64,000 nucleotides of DNA from positions 42,288 through 106,287 of the forward strand of contig DASVTU010000024.1 in the NCBI GenBank assembly GCA_036387415.1. Reading direction: 5' to 3'. A model generated the notes under the pieces. The model was not told where the DNA came from. It worked only from the letters and a program-made list of their open reading frames with translations, and searched no databases. The translations under genes were made by a program, and so were the position numbers. Shown in pieces: positions 17,693 through 27,140 of this stretch. The first letter of the stretch is position 1. Each line of letters opens with the position of its first letter. The stretch comes from DASVTU01 sp036387415. Lineage in GTDB: Bacteria > Acidobacteriota > Blastocatellia > Pyrinomonadales > Pyrinomonadaceae.

Positions 17693-19840
17693 ATGCTTTC
17701 ATTTCTGATGAGTCTTCCGACGTTTGCTCGCGCGTGCGTCGTGTGCGGATTCATCCTCGCATCCGCGCACATCGCGTCGGCACAGACGCACGGAAGTCTC
17801 GTCGGCGTCGTGCGCGACGCTTCGGGCAAGGAAGTCGCCGGAGTGGTCGTCGTGGCGACCAATCAAGTGACGAGTGGCACGACGCGCGGAGGCACGGGCA
17901 GCAACGGGCGTTATTCGTTTCGTCTGCCTGCGGGCGCATATCGCATCACGGTCGAAGCGCCCTTCGTTGCGAAATTTGAGAAGGATAAAACTTACGGCGA
18001 ATGGGCGCAGCCGCGCGGCGACGCGTTGGAAAATGTCATTATCACGGCGGGACAGGATACGACGCTCGACTTTCAAGTCGAACGCAAAAAAGAGTTGCCC
18101 GCGACTGCTCCGTTGCAGACAGGCGAACCGACCGGACACGCGGGCGACGCAAGTATCGCATCCGCACCGCAGACTGCGCCTGACCGCGTGGAAGTGCGCG
18201 ACCGTTGGCGCATCGGCTTTCCCGAATACGACCGCTACGGCGACCGTGGTGCGCGCGGACGCGACATCCCTTTCAGCCGTGGCCGCTGGTACGACCCATA
18301 TCGCCAGAGCGTTTTGAAGGGCGATTATCCCATCATCGGCAACAACATTTTCATGATTCTCTCCGCCGTCTCGACGACGGGCGTGGAATTGCGTCGAGCG
18401 CCGACGCCTTCGGACGTGTCGAGCGCGAGGCCGGGCAGCGCGGAGTTTTTCGGTCAACCCGAACAACTCGCCGCGAGCCACACCTTGCAGTTCACCTTTG
18501 AACTCTTTCGCGGCGACACCACCTTCCGCCCGCGCGACTGGGCGATAAAAATTTCGCCCACCTTCAGCTTCCCCAACTATCTCAACGCACGCGAAACCGG
18601 AGTCGTCAATATCGACGTGCGACGCGGCACCAACCGTACCGACACGCATGTCTCATTCGAGGAAGCCTTCGCCGAAGTCAAACTCGCGGACGTGAACGCC
18701 AACTACGATTTCGTCAGCTTACGCGCAGGGATTCAGCCCTTCACCTCAGACTTTCGCGGCTTCGTCTTCTCCGACAACAATCTCGGCGCACGTCTCTTCG
18801 GCGCGTTCGACAATAACCGTTATCAATTCAACGTCGCCGCCTTCTCCATGCTTGAGAAGGATACCAACAGCAACCTCAACCGTCTGGACACGCGCCATCA
18901 AAACATCTATATCGCCAACATCTTTCGCCAGGATTTCATCAAGAAGGGCTATACCATTCAGGCCAGCGCGCACTTCAACGACGACCGTCGCAGCATTGAA
19001 TACGACCGCAACGGCTTTCTCGTCCGCCCCGCGCTCGTCGGCGATGTGCGCCCACACGCCATCAAGGTCGGCTATCTCGGCGTGAGCGGCGACGGCCATC
19101 TCGGACGTTTGAATCTCACCAACTCTTACTACTTCGCCTTCGGGCGCGACGAACGGAATCCGATTGCGGGTCGCGCCGTCCGCATCAAGTCGCACATGGC
19201 GGCGGTCGAGGCTTCGGTCGATAAAGACTATCTGCGTTTTCGCGGTTCGTTCTTCTGGGCTTCGGGTGACGAGAACCCGACCGACCAACACGCCAGCGGC
19301 TTCGACGCCATCTTCGACGACCCTAACTTCGTCGGCGGTCAATTCTCCTTCTGGAATCGTCAGGGTATACGCCTCACGCAGACGGGCGTCGGGCTCGTCC
19401 ATCCCAACAGCCTCCTGCCGTCGCTTCGCAGCAGCAAGACGCAGGGACAGGCCAACTTCGTCAACCCCGGCATCTTTATATACAACGCGGGCTTTGACGT
19501 GGAAGTGACGCAACGCATCAAGGCCGTCTTCAACGTCAACTATCTACGCTTTCACCGCACCGAATCGCTCGAATACATCCTGTTTCAAAATCGCATCCGC
19601 AAAGACATCGGCTTCGACTACAGTCTCGGCGTCGCCTATCGTCCCTTTCTCATCAACAACGTGACCATCACCTTCGGCGCGGCGACGCTTCAAACCGGAC
19701 GCGGCTTCCGCGACATCTACACCGACCGCACGCGCAACTGTCCGCCCAACCTCGAAGACTTTTGCACGCCCGACGATGTTGTCATCAATCCGAGCAAGCC
19801 GCTCTATTCCCTTTTCGCGCAGTTGAAACTAATCTTTTGA
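17693..19840 (+). CDS. Outer-membrane beta-barrel with carboxypeptidase-regulatory domain; candidate conduit porin
   Basis: A 715-residue protein. ATG 17693 gives a signal peptide ending at ASAHIASA; a later ATG at 17708 is possible, and the frame upstream is repeat DNA. Residues about 32-125 are a carboxypeptidase-regulatory-like domain (GSNGRYSFRLPAGAYRITV). The rest alternates polar and hydrophobic residues in strand-length units rich in aromatic and N/D residues (YQFNVAAFSMLEKDTNSN; FDVEVTQRIKAVFNVNYL). It ends in LFAQLKLIF with a terminal F, typical of outer-membrane barrels. No CxxCH. It precedes the decaheme gene by 49 bp, which recalls porin-cytochrome conduits, although it is not recognisably MtrB-like. 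The function is inferred from context. Confidence 0.7.
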   Translation: MLSFLMSLPTFARACVVCGFILASAHIASAQTHGSLVGVVRDASGKEVAGVVVVATNQVTSGTTRGGTGSNGRYSFRLPAGAYRITVEAPFVAKFEKDKTYGEWAQPRGDALENVIITAGQDTTLDFQVERKKELPATAPLQTGEPTGHAGDASIASAPQTAPDRVEVRDRWRIGFPEYDRYGDRGARGRDIPFSRGRWYDPYRQSVLKGDYPIIGNNIFMILSAVSTTGVELRRAPTPSDVSSARPGSAEFFGQPEQLAASHTLQFTFELFRGDTTFRPRDWAIKISPTFSFPNYLNARETGVVNIDVRRGTNRTDTHVSFEEAFAEVKLADVNANYDFVSLRAGIQPFTSDFRGFVFSDNNLGARLFGAFDNNRYQFNVAAFSMLEKDTNSNLNRLDTRHQNIYIANIFRQDFIKKGYTIQASAHFNDDRRSIEYDRNGFLVRPALVGDVRPHAIKVGYLGVSGDGHLGRLNLTNSYYFAFGRDERNPIAGRAVRIKSHMAAVEASVDKDYLRFRGSFFWASGDENPTDQHASGFDAIFDDPNFVGGQFSFWNRQGIRLTQTGVGLVHPNSLLPSLRSSKTQGQANFVNPGIFIYNAGFDVEVTQRIKAVFNVNYLRFHRTESLEYILFQNRIRKDIGFDYSLGVAYRPFLINNVTITFGAATLQTGRGFRDIYTDRTRNCPPNLEDFCTPDDVVINPSKPLYSLFAQLKLIF

Positions 19841-19889
19841 CAACGAACCTTCTGACATTGACGCCACGGCTTTTATCAGGAACAAACGC

Positions 19890-22800
19890 ATGAAACGGCA
19901 CGCCACAAACCAACGCCTCAAGTTCCTCATCATCTGCGTCTTCGGCTGTGCCTTCGTCTGCCTCCTCGCCATTTCGCCAAGCACATCTTCGCAAACATCC
20001 ACCGCCACACCGACAACAGCGCAAACACAAAACTCGCAAACACAACCCACTCCGACGCCCGCGACTCCGCCAAACGCTCCGACCGCTCCCGTTTCAGACC
20101 CCACTTCCCCGTCAAATTCAAATACCGCCTCCGTCGTCAAACTCGAAGGATGCGTTTCCTGTCATGCGCGCATCGAGCCGATGCACAAGTACGGCGCGAC
20201 GGGCGCGCTCGACGTGTTGAAGGATGGACGCGACGCACAGGGAATGACCTGTACAGCCTGTCACGGCGGCAATCCCGTCGCTGCGACGAAAGAAGATGCA
20301 CACGTCCGTCCGCGTTTTCCCGATGCATGGAAACGCGGCGGCAAGATGTCGAGCGCGAATCCCGAAAGAGCCAACACGCTTCTAGCGAAGGAGAGCCGCG
20401 AGTTTGTCCGCTTTGTCAATCCCGGCGACCTGCGTGTCGCGGAAGCCGCCTGCGGCGAGTGCCATCAGACGGAGACACACACCATGTCGCGCAGTATGAT
20501 GACGCACGGCGCGATGCTCTGGGGCGCGGCGCTCTACAATAACGGCGGCTTCCCCATCAAAGATACGCGCTTCGGTGAAAGCTATTCCGAGTCCAGCGCG
20601 CCGCAACGTCTGATTCAACAACCGCCGCCGTCTGACGAAGAACGTCGCACGCGCGGTCTTCTCTCCTTCCTCGACCCGTTGCCGCGTTGGGAGATTTCGC
20701 AGCCGGGCAACATCCTGCGCGTCTTCGAGCGCGGAGGCCGCCGTCGTCTCGAAGTCGGCCTGCCCGACCGCGAGGAAGAACCCGGCAAGCCCGATAAGGG
20801 TTTGAGTCCGCGCGGCTTCGGCACGGGCAATCGCACTGACCCCGTTTATCTCGGTCTACAGAAAACACGACTCCTCGACCCCACGCTCAACTTCCCCGGC
20901 ACCAACGACCACGCGGGCGACTACCGCGCCTCCGGTTGCAGCGCCTGCCATGTCGTCTACGCCAACGACCGCAGCCGTGTCCATTCTGAGACGCATGCGT
21001 CGGCGGGCAATCGTGGACAGTCGCAGTCCGACGACGCGACGATTCCCAAAGACGAATCGGGGCATCCCATCAGGCACCAATTCACGTCGCAGATTCCCAC
21101 TTCGCAATGCATGGTCTGCCACATGCATCCCGGCACGAACATGGTCGCCACCTATCTCGGCCTGACTTGGTGGGACAACGAAACCGACGGCGAACGGATG
21201 TACCCTGCGAAGCAACACAACCCCTCGCAAGATGAAGAACAACGCAAACTCGACCGCAATCCAGAAGCGGCCAGCCTACGCGGTCGTTGGTCTGACCCTG
21301 AATTTTTAGCAGAGACGGGCACGCCCGAATTCAACGCCCAACTCAAACGCACTCAGTTCGCAGACTTTCACAGTCACGGCTGGATTTTCCGCGCCGTCTT
21401 CAAACGCAATCGCAAGGGAGATTTGCTCGACGCCGAAGACCGCATCGTCGCTTCCGACGACCCCGAACGTTTCAAAAAAGCCGTCCACCTCAATGACATT
21501 CACCTCGAACGCGGCATGCATTGCGTCGATTGCCATTTCCGTCAGGACGCGCACGGCGACGGCAATCTCTACAACGAACCGCGCGCCGCCATCGAAATCA
21601 ACTGCGTCGATTGCCACGGCTCGCTCCGACAACGCGCCACGCTCTTTACATCCGGCCCCGCCGCCGCGCCTGCCACCGGACAGGCCGCACGCCGCCGCGA
21701 AGAAAGAAAGGAACCGCTCGTCGGTCAAGACCTCAAACGTCTGCGCGCACGCGACGCCGACGGCGCGAAGATTCCGCTCTTTCAACTCATCACGCGCGAC
21801 CGCAAACGAAAGGACGAGCGCGGCCACGATGTCGAATTGAAGGCGGGCGACATCGTGCAGAACTCCCTCGTCGTGCCCGGACGCTTCTGGCGCGTCACGC
21901 AGACCGCAGACACCATCGCGCCCGGACATCGCGACTACAACGAACAGTCGCGCTACGCCAAAACCATTCGCACCGACAACGCGACCTGGGGCGACGTGCC
22001 CACGGACGACAAGCCGCTCGCACACCGCGACGCCGAGATGAGTTGCTTCACCTGCCATTCGTCGTGGGTCACGGGCTGCTTCGGCTGCCATCTCTCGATG
22101 AAAGCCAACGCCAAGATGCCCAACCGACACAACGAAGGCGGCGATTCACGCAATTTTACGAGCTACAACTTTCAAGTCCTGCGCGACGACATCTTTATGC
22201 TCGGACGCGACGGCACAGTCACAGGCAACCGCGTCGCTCCCGTCCGCTCATCGTCCGCCGTCCTCGTCAGTTCGCAGAACCAGAACCGCGAATGGATTTA
22301 CTCGCAACAGCAGACCACATCCGCCGAAGGTTTTGCGGGACAAGCCTTCAACACACACGTTCCGCATACCGTCCGCGGGCGCGAGACGAAGCGTTGCAGC
22401 GATTGCCACATCTCGAAACAGAACGACAACAACGCGTGGATGGCGCAACTGCTGCTGCAAGGCACGAACTTCGTCAACTTCGCAGGTCGTTACGTCTATG
22501 TCGCGGCTGACGATGCGCTTGAAGCCGTCACCGTCACCGAACACGATGAGCCGCAGGCCGTCATCGGCAGCACGCTCCAACGCATCGCCTATCCCGACAA
22601 CTACGCAAAATTCACACAGCAGGGACGCCAACTCCGCACCGCCTTCGAGCACCACGGCAACCCGCGCGTGCTCGGAGTGCAACTGCGCGGCGAGTATGCC
22701 TACGTCGCAGCGGGCGAGGGTGGCTTGCGCGTCTATGATGTCGCGCAGATTGACCAGAAGGGTTTCTCCGAGCGCATCACGACCGCGCCGGTCTCGCGTT

Positions 22801-24110
22801 TTGGTCAGAAGTTTTACGTCAAGACTAAGTACGCCACCGCCGTCGCCGCGCCCACCACGCTCGCCGTTGACCCCGCGCGCTGGCGTCTGACGACCGACGG
22901 GCAGATGCTTAGTCCCGACGAGGCGCAGCAACTCAAAGGCACCGCCCGCGCCCGACTCGTCAACGAGGAGCAGCCGATTCATCCGCTTTATGCTTATCTC
23001 TATGTCGTTGACAAGTACGAGGGGGTGATTCTCGTCAACGCCGCCACGCTGCTCGATGGCGACCCGCTCAACAACTATCTCCGACGCACCCTCACCTTCA
23101 ATCCAAACGGCGCGCTCGACGGCGCGAACAACATCACCATCGCCGGAACCCACGCCTATATCACGACCGACCGCGCGCTCGTCGTCGTTAATTTGGACGA
23201 CCCCTTGCGTCCGCGTATCGTCGCAGAGATTGCTGCGCCCGCACTCAAACGTCCGCGCGCCGTCGCCATTCAATTTCGTTATGCCTTCGTCGTTGACGAT
23301 GAAGGCTTGAAGGTTCTGGACGTGACTGCGCCTGAGCGTGCGCGCCTCGTCGAAGGCGCACACGTCGCGCTCGCGGACGCGCGTGACGTTTACGTCGCGC
23401 GCACCTTTGCCTACGTCGCCAACGGCAAGGAAGGCGTCGCGATTGTTGATGTCGAGATGCCTGAGAAACCGCGTCTCGACCAGCGGTTCAACGCCGACGG
23501 TCAATTAAATGACACGCATCAAGTTAAAATCGCGATGACCAACGCGAGCCTCTTTGCCTACGTCGCCGACGGGCACAACGGCCTCCGCGTCCTTCAACTA
23601 ACATCGCCCGAAACCATGCCGAACTACGCGGGTTTTAGCCCGCGTCCTGAACCGCAGTTGATTGCGACGTTTAAGACCAAAGGCGCGGCGCTTGCTATCT
23701 CGAAACCGCTCGACCGCGACCGCGCGGCGGATGAGAGCGGCAATCAAGTCGCCGTCTTCGGACGACGCGGCGCTCGTCCCTTCACATTTGAGGAGATGCA
23801 GCGCATGTTCCTCACCGACGGTGGGCACGGCAAATTCTTCACCGTCGAAGACCGTCCCGCGACACAAGCCTGTCAGCCTTGCCTTCCAAACGGGACGAAA
23901 ACCACCACCGATGCATCCGGCGCGACGTTCACGCCCGCGCGCGACTCGAATTTGATGAAACGATTGGTGCCCGTCGTCCAGCGTTCTCCTAAGATGCCCG
24001 TGCTCGGCGGCTTCACATTCTTCGTCGTCCTCGTTAGCTGGCGTCGCCGTCGTCGTCTCTCGCGTGAGGCGAAAGCGATGCGTGCGTGTGAGGATGCGAA
24101 TGCTCTGTAA
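19890..24110 (+). CDS. Decaheme cytochrome c with C-terminal LVIVD-repeat propeller
   Basis: A 1406-residue protein starting behind an AGGAA site. A signal or anchor (LIICVFGCAFVCLLAI) is followed by a Thr/Pro/Gln-rich linker to about residue 90. Ten CxxCH motifs lie in residues about 90-840: CVSCH, CTACH, CGECH, CSACH, CMVCH, CVDCH, CVDCH, CFTCH, CFGCH, CSDCH. Residues about 860-1290 hold repeated LVIVD-like units (YVYVAADDALEAV; YAYVAAGEGGLRVYDV; YAFVVDDEGLKVLDV; FAYVANGKEGVAIVDV) that should form a beta-propeller. A final helix with a basic tail (FTFFVVLVSWRRRRR) suggests a C-terminal membrane anchor. Likely the terminal or surface-exposed cytochrome working with the barrel upstream. Confidence 0.85.
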   Translation: MKRHATNQRLKFLIICVFGCAFVCLLAISPSTSSQTSTATPTTAQTQNSQTQPTPTPATPPNAPTAPVSDPTSPSNSNTASVVKLEGCVSCHARIEPMHKYGATGALDVLKDGRDAQGMTCTACHGGNPVAATKEDAHVRPRFPDAWKRGGKMSSANPERANTLLAKESREFVRFVNPGDLRVAEAACGECHQTETHTMSRSMMTHGAMLWGAALYNNGGFPIKDTRFGESYSESSAPQRLIQQPPPSDEERRTRGLLSFLDPLPRWEISQPGNILRVFERGGRRRLEVGLPDREEEPGKPDKGLSPRGFGTGNRTDPVYLGLQKTRLLDPTLNFPGTNDHAGDYRASGCSACHVVYANDRSRVHSETHASAGNRGQSQSDDATIPKDESGHPIRHQFTSQIPTSQCMVCHMHPGTNMVATYLGLTWWDNETDGERMYPAKQHNPSQDEEQRKLDRNPEAASLRGRWSDPEFLAETGTPEFNAQLKRTQFADFHSHGWIFRAVFKRNRKGDLLDAEDRIVASDDPERFKKAVHLNDIHLERGMHCVDCHFRQDAHGDGNLYNEPRAAIEINCVDCHGSLRQRATLFTSGPAAAPATGQAARRREERKEPLVGQDLKRLRARDADGAKIPLFQLITRDRKRKDERGHDVELKAGDIVQNSLVVPGRFWRVTQTADTIAPGHRDYNEQSRYAKTIRTDNATWGDVPTDDKPLAHRDAEMSCFTCHSSWVTGCFGCHLSMKANAKMPNRHNEGGDSRNFTSYNFQVLRDDIFMLGRDGTVTGNRVAPVRSSSAVLVSSQNQNREWIYSQQQTTSAEGFAGQAFNTHVPHTVRGRETKRCSDCHISKQNDNNAWMAQLLLQGTNFVNFAGRYVYVAADDALEAVTVTEHDEPQAVIGSTLQRIAYPDNYAKFTQQGRQLRTAFEHHGNPRVLGVQLRGEYAYVAAGEGGLRVYDVAQIDQKGFSERITTAPVSRFGQKFYVKTKYATAVAAPTTLAVDPARWRLTTDGQMLSPDEAQQLKGTARARLVNEEQPIHPLYAYLYVVDKYEGVILVNAATLLDGDPLNNYLRRTLTFNPNGALDGANNITIAGTHAYITTDRALVVVNLDDPLRPRIVAEIAAPALKRPRAVAIQFRYAFVVDDEGLKVLDVTAPERARLVEGAHVALADARDVYVARTFAYVANGKEGVAIVDVEMPEKPRLDQRFNADGQLNDTHQVKIAMTNASLFAYVADGHNGLRVLQLTSPETMPNYAGFSPRPEPQLIATFKTKGAALAISKPLDRDRAADESGNQVAVFGRRGARPFTFEEMQRMFLTDGGHGKFFTVEDRPATQACQPCLPNGTKTTTDASGATFTPARDSNLMKRLVPVVQRSPKMPVLGGFTFFVVLVSWRRRRRLSREAKAMRACEDANAL

Positions 24111-24137
24111 GTGAATCGAGAAAGTTGAGGAAAAGAG

Positions 24138-24596
24138 ATGTCAAACGAACCCAGAGAAGTTCTTGTGCGTTGGTTTGAAGAGGTCTGGAATCAGGGACGC
24201 GAGGAGGCCATCGACGAACTATTTGATGAAAACGGCATCGCACACGGCCTCGGCGACGCGCAGGAAGGCTTGCGCGGTCCGGCGGGTTTTAGAACGGTGT
24301 TTCATCAATTTCACAACGCCTTTCCCGGCATTCATGTGACGGTTGAAGAGGCAATAGTGGAAGGTGAGATGGTTGCGGTTCGTTGTCGCGTGCACGGCAC
24401 GCACAATGGAGACGGACTCGGCTTTGCCGCAACCAGCCGACCAGTCGAATTTACAGGCATGAGCTTTGCGCGCATCCGCGACGGCAAGATTGTCGAGGCG
24501 TGGAACAACTTTGATTTCCAGACCATGTTCCAACAACTCGGCGCGCTTCCTCAACCGTCCATCGCGCCGCCTTCGGACAGCCATTCGCCTTCGTGA
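24138..24596 (+). CDS. SnoaL-like / ester cyclase family protein
   Basis: A 152-residue protein of the SnoaL-like branch of the NTF2 fold: VRWFEEVWNQGREEAIDELF at the N-terminus, then FHQFHNAFPGIHVTVEEAIVEGEMVAVRC, and VEFTGMSFARIRDGKIVEAWNNFD at the end, the standard order for small ester-cyclase homologues of unknown substrate. A purine-rich ribosome site (GAGGAAAAGAG) precedes the ATG. It starts 27 bp after the decaheme gene, so it may be read from the same transcript, but the fold gives no link to electron transfer. Cytoplasmic. Confidence 0.75.
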   Translation: MSNEPREVLVRWFEEVWNQGREEAIDELFDENGIAHGLGDAQEGLRGPAGFRTVFHQFHNAFPGIHVTVEEAIVEGEMVAVRCRVHGTHNGDGLGFAATSRPVEFTGMSFARIRDGKIVEAWNNFDFQTMFQQLGALPQPSIAPPSDSHSPS

Positions 24597-25025
24597 ACAT
24601 CTGACGCGGGAGGCTCGACTTTCGCGCGTCGGCTCAAACCGAACGTGTAGGTTTGTTTCATCAATACTCACAGTCGTGTCCGTCGCATCCTCGCCGTCGG
24701 CGGCCTTAGAACGGCTTTTGCACAAAGATTGACCTGTCCCTTCGCTGCTCCGTTCATGACTTCGCCAACGCATACGGGCAAACACCCCGCGACGTTCCTC
24801 CGCTTCTCCGTCTAAAAAATTTATCTGCCCGCCATGTGAGCCTCTCGCTTCTAATTTTTCGCGTTAGTTGAATGAGGCGTTATGGTTCACAGTTCCTTGA
24901 TTGGATGTGTCGAAACTCGCGCGTCCAATCAGACCTCTCCAAAAGCGACTGGCGGAACCTGAAGCCCTCATCGTGGCACAAAATCCCACGAAATAGATTC
25001 TATCTTTCATACATTAGGAGACCTC
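24597..25025. other. Intergenic region, no gene seen
   Basis: About 430 bp between the SnoaL-like gene and the hydrolase gene. No convincing frame, hairpin or repeat. The promoter of the hydrolase presumably lies near its right end. Confidence 0.4.
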
Positions 25026-26402
25026 ATGAAATTGTTCATTCGCACATCCCTGTTCAATTTGATGCTGCTCGCATCATTGGTCAGCGCCTGGGCGCAGACC
25101 TCGACGAAAGCCGACATTCGTGCAGCCGCCGTCGATGCTTGCGCGGCTGCACGCCAGCAGACGCCCGCGCTCGCCGCCGCACACTGCAACCCCGACGCCA
25201 TCGACCGCCGCCACCTCGTCGGCGATGTCTACGAATATTCCTTCCGCCTCAAAGTCGGCGACGGAGCGCACGACGTAATTAAAATCCACCGTGTCGTGCG
25301 CGAAAAATCCCCCGGCGTTCCTATCAAAACTGGCGATTCCGTGTTCATGATTCACGGCGACGTGTGGGGCTTCGACGCCGCGTTTCTCGCCAGCACTCTC
25401 TCCGGCAATGTGCCGCGCGAACAGTCCATCGGCGTCTTTATGGCGAATAAAAATGTGGATGTGTGGGGCATCGACCTCCGTTGGGTAGGGGTTGCCGCCG
25501 ACACCACCGACTTCACGTTTATGAAAGATTGGAATCTCGCCACACACGTCCGCGACATCGCCACGGGCATCGGTGTCGCACGCGCAGTACGTAAAGCGAC
25601 GGGGAGCGGATACGGAAAAGTCGCGTTAATGGGTTGGAGTCGTGGCGGCATCCTCGCCTACACCTATGCTAATGAAGAGACGCGCGTGCCTGAGCATCTG
25701 CGACAGGTGAAGGCATTGATTCCCGTCGATATTGCACTCAAACTGAGTGCCGAACACGAAGCACAACGGGCGGGCGCGTGCCTGCGTTACGAGGCTAACA
25801 GGCAACTGCTCGACGCCGGACAGTACCATTCCGAACAGGGCGTCGGCGTCGGGACATTCGGGCTTCTCGCGGCGGTGCGTCCGCAGGAGAAATCTCCGGT
25901 TCCGGGTTTCTCGAATTTCACAAACAGCGAAGTGGCGTTGCTCGTCGGCTCTGCGACGCACATCCTGTTCGGCGCGAACGCGCCCGTCCCCTTCTATCAT
26001 TTCAACGCCGGAGAGTTTAACGAAGCGGGCGTCCCCACCGGGTTGCAGTTTACACGTGAGGCTTACCTCTACGACTTTTTCCAGTCCGCCGCGCCCTTCC
26101 AGAGCTTCACGGAGATGGTTGAAAGCGAAGCCCTCATGTGCGACGAAATTGATATGCCCTATGACGACCACCTGAGCGAGATAAGCATTCCGGTCTTGTA
26201 CGTCGGCGCGGAGGGCGGTTTCGGCAAGTTCGGAACCGAAACTCTCAATCGGCTCGGCAGCACCGATAAAAGTTCAAACATCGTCCAACTCTATCCGTCG
26301 GAGGCGCGCGCCATCGACTTCGGACATTCCGACCTCTTTCTCGCCGACAATGCGCGCGAGTTGGTCTGGACTCCGATGTACGATTGGATTATCAACCACT
26401 AA
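25026..26402 (+). CDS. Secreted alpha/beta hydrolase
   Basis: A 458-residue exported hydrolase. The ATG follows a GGAGACC ribosome site and encodes a signal peptide (MKLFIRTSLFNLMLLASLVSAWA). The alpha/beta hydrolase core includes VFMIHGDVWGFDAAFL, with HG of the oxyanion region, and the nucleophile elbow VALMGWSRGGILAY (G-x-S-x-G, Ser near residue 205). Near the C-terminus IPVLYVGAEGGFGKFG precedes the expected acid, and IDFGHSDLFLADNA supplies the probable catalytic His. The fold is clear but the substrate is not; an esterase, lipase or peptidase role in the periplasm or outside the cell is possible. It stands alone with its own likely terminator. Confidence 0.75.
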   Translation: MKLFIRTSLFNLMLLASLVSAWAQTSTKADIRAAAVDACAAARQQTPALAAAHCNPDAIDRRHLVGDVYEYSFRLKVGDGAHDVIKIHRVVREKSPGVPIKTGDSVFMIHGDVWGFDAAFLASTLSGNVPREQSIGVFMANKNVDVWGIDLRWVGVAADTTDFTFMKDWNLATHVRDIATGIGVARAVRKATGSGYGKVALMGWSRGGILAYTYANEETRVPEHLRQVKALIPVDIALKLSAEHEAQRAGACLRYEANRQLLDAGQYHSEQGVGVGTFGLLAAVRPQEKSPVPGFSNFTNSEVALLVGSATHILFGANAPVPFYHFNAGEFNEAGVPTGLQFTREAYLYDFFQSAAPFQSFTEMVESEALMCDEIDMPYDDHLSEISIPVLYVGAEGGFGKFGTETLNRLGSTDKSSNIVQLYPSEARAIDFGHSDLFLADNARELVWTPMYDWIINH

Positions 26403-27140
26403 CAGGCGCCACGGACGACGGGCTTCGACACTTCCCTGTCCGAAGCCTATTTCGGTCGTGAAGTTTTTTGAACTAATTTGCGTGTAAGAGCGTCTTAATT
26501 TTTGAGGCCGTCGGTTTCACTATCAGGCAAAGAGGGTGGCCGTGGGTCTTCCCAGTGTCATAATTTCTGGGTCGGGGCGTTGCATCTTGAAAATGCAGCG
26601 CCCTTAAACGTTTATGCCATATACATCTGGCAGACCCGCTTCGTTCGTATCTATGACAAGCGCGACGCTGCGACGATTTTTCTACGTGTCGCGCCGAATA
26701 TTATTTGTGTGGCTAGATTCTTCCGCGTTCAAAATTGATTGTCACGTCCGGCTGTCTGTAGTAAGTTGTGCCTGAACCAGACTTGCTCTGCGGTGCTGAA
26801 GCTGTCCCGACCTAATCTTCATTAGATAGGCTCATACGGAGACTCTTTGCCTTGACCGGTTGAGACAGAGAACCACTCTCGTCCCGACCCGTCATCTGTG
26901 TTGAGCGAAAGATGAAGAAACTTCTTCGTGTCTCTCTATCTGAAAATAGGAGACCTGCGATTCGTTTGTCCGGTCGAATCGCGGGCAGGCGTTGCTCTGT
27001 CGTCTCGTCGGCGTCCACATCGGCGAACAACTGCCGCCGCAGAAGTTTTTCCCCACAATCCATCTCCCGCTTCTTTCTGATTGCGTTTGCAACACCCGCC
27101 CGTTCTCGTTTGGGGCATTATCCGGCGTCACGTTGATTCG
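26403..27140. other. 738-bp non-coding stretch
   Basis: No frame here has coding character; the 78-codon frame at 26502 looks random. A terminator-like hairpin lies at its left end. A short inverted repeat, GAAGAA-AC-TTCTTC, is at 26914-26927. The right end should hold the promoter of the glycan genes, though no clear hexamers are visible. Confidence 0.4.
26421..26447 (+). terminator. Terminator-like hairpin after the hydrolase gene
   Basis: A 7-bp stem, GGCTTCG (26421-26427) with CGAAGCC (26441-26447), 18 bp after the hydrolase stop. A run of six T follows about 20 bases later, so the hairpin and tract are not ideally spaced. Confidence 0.35.

Noticed and set aside
26502..26738. Possible 78-residue gene after the hydrolase
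   Set aside because: No ribosome site and no coding-like composition.
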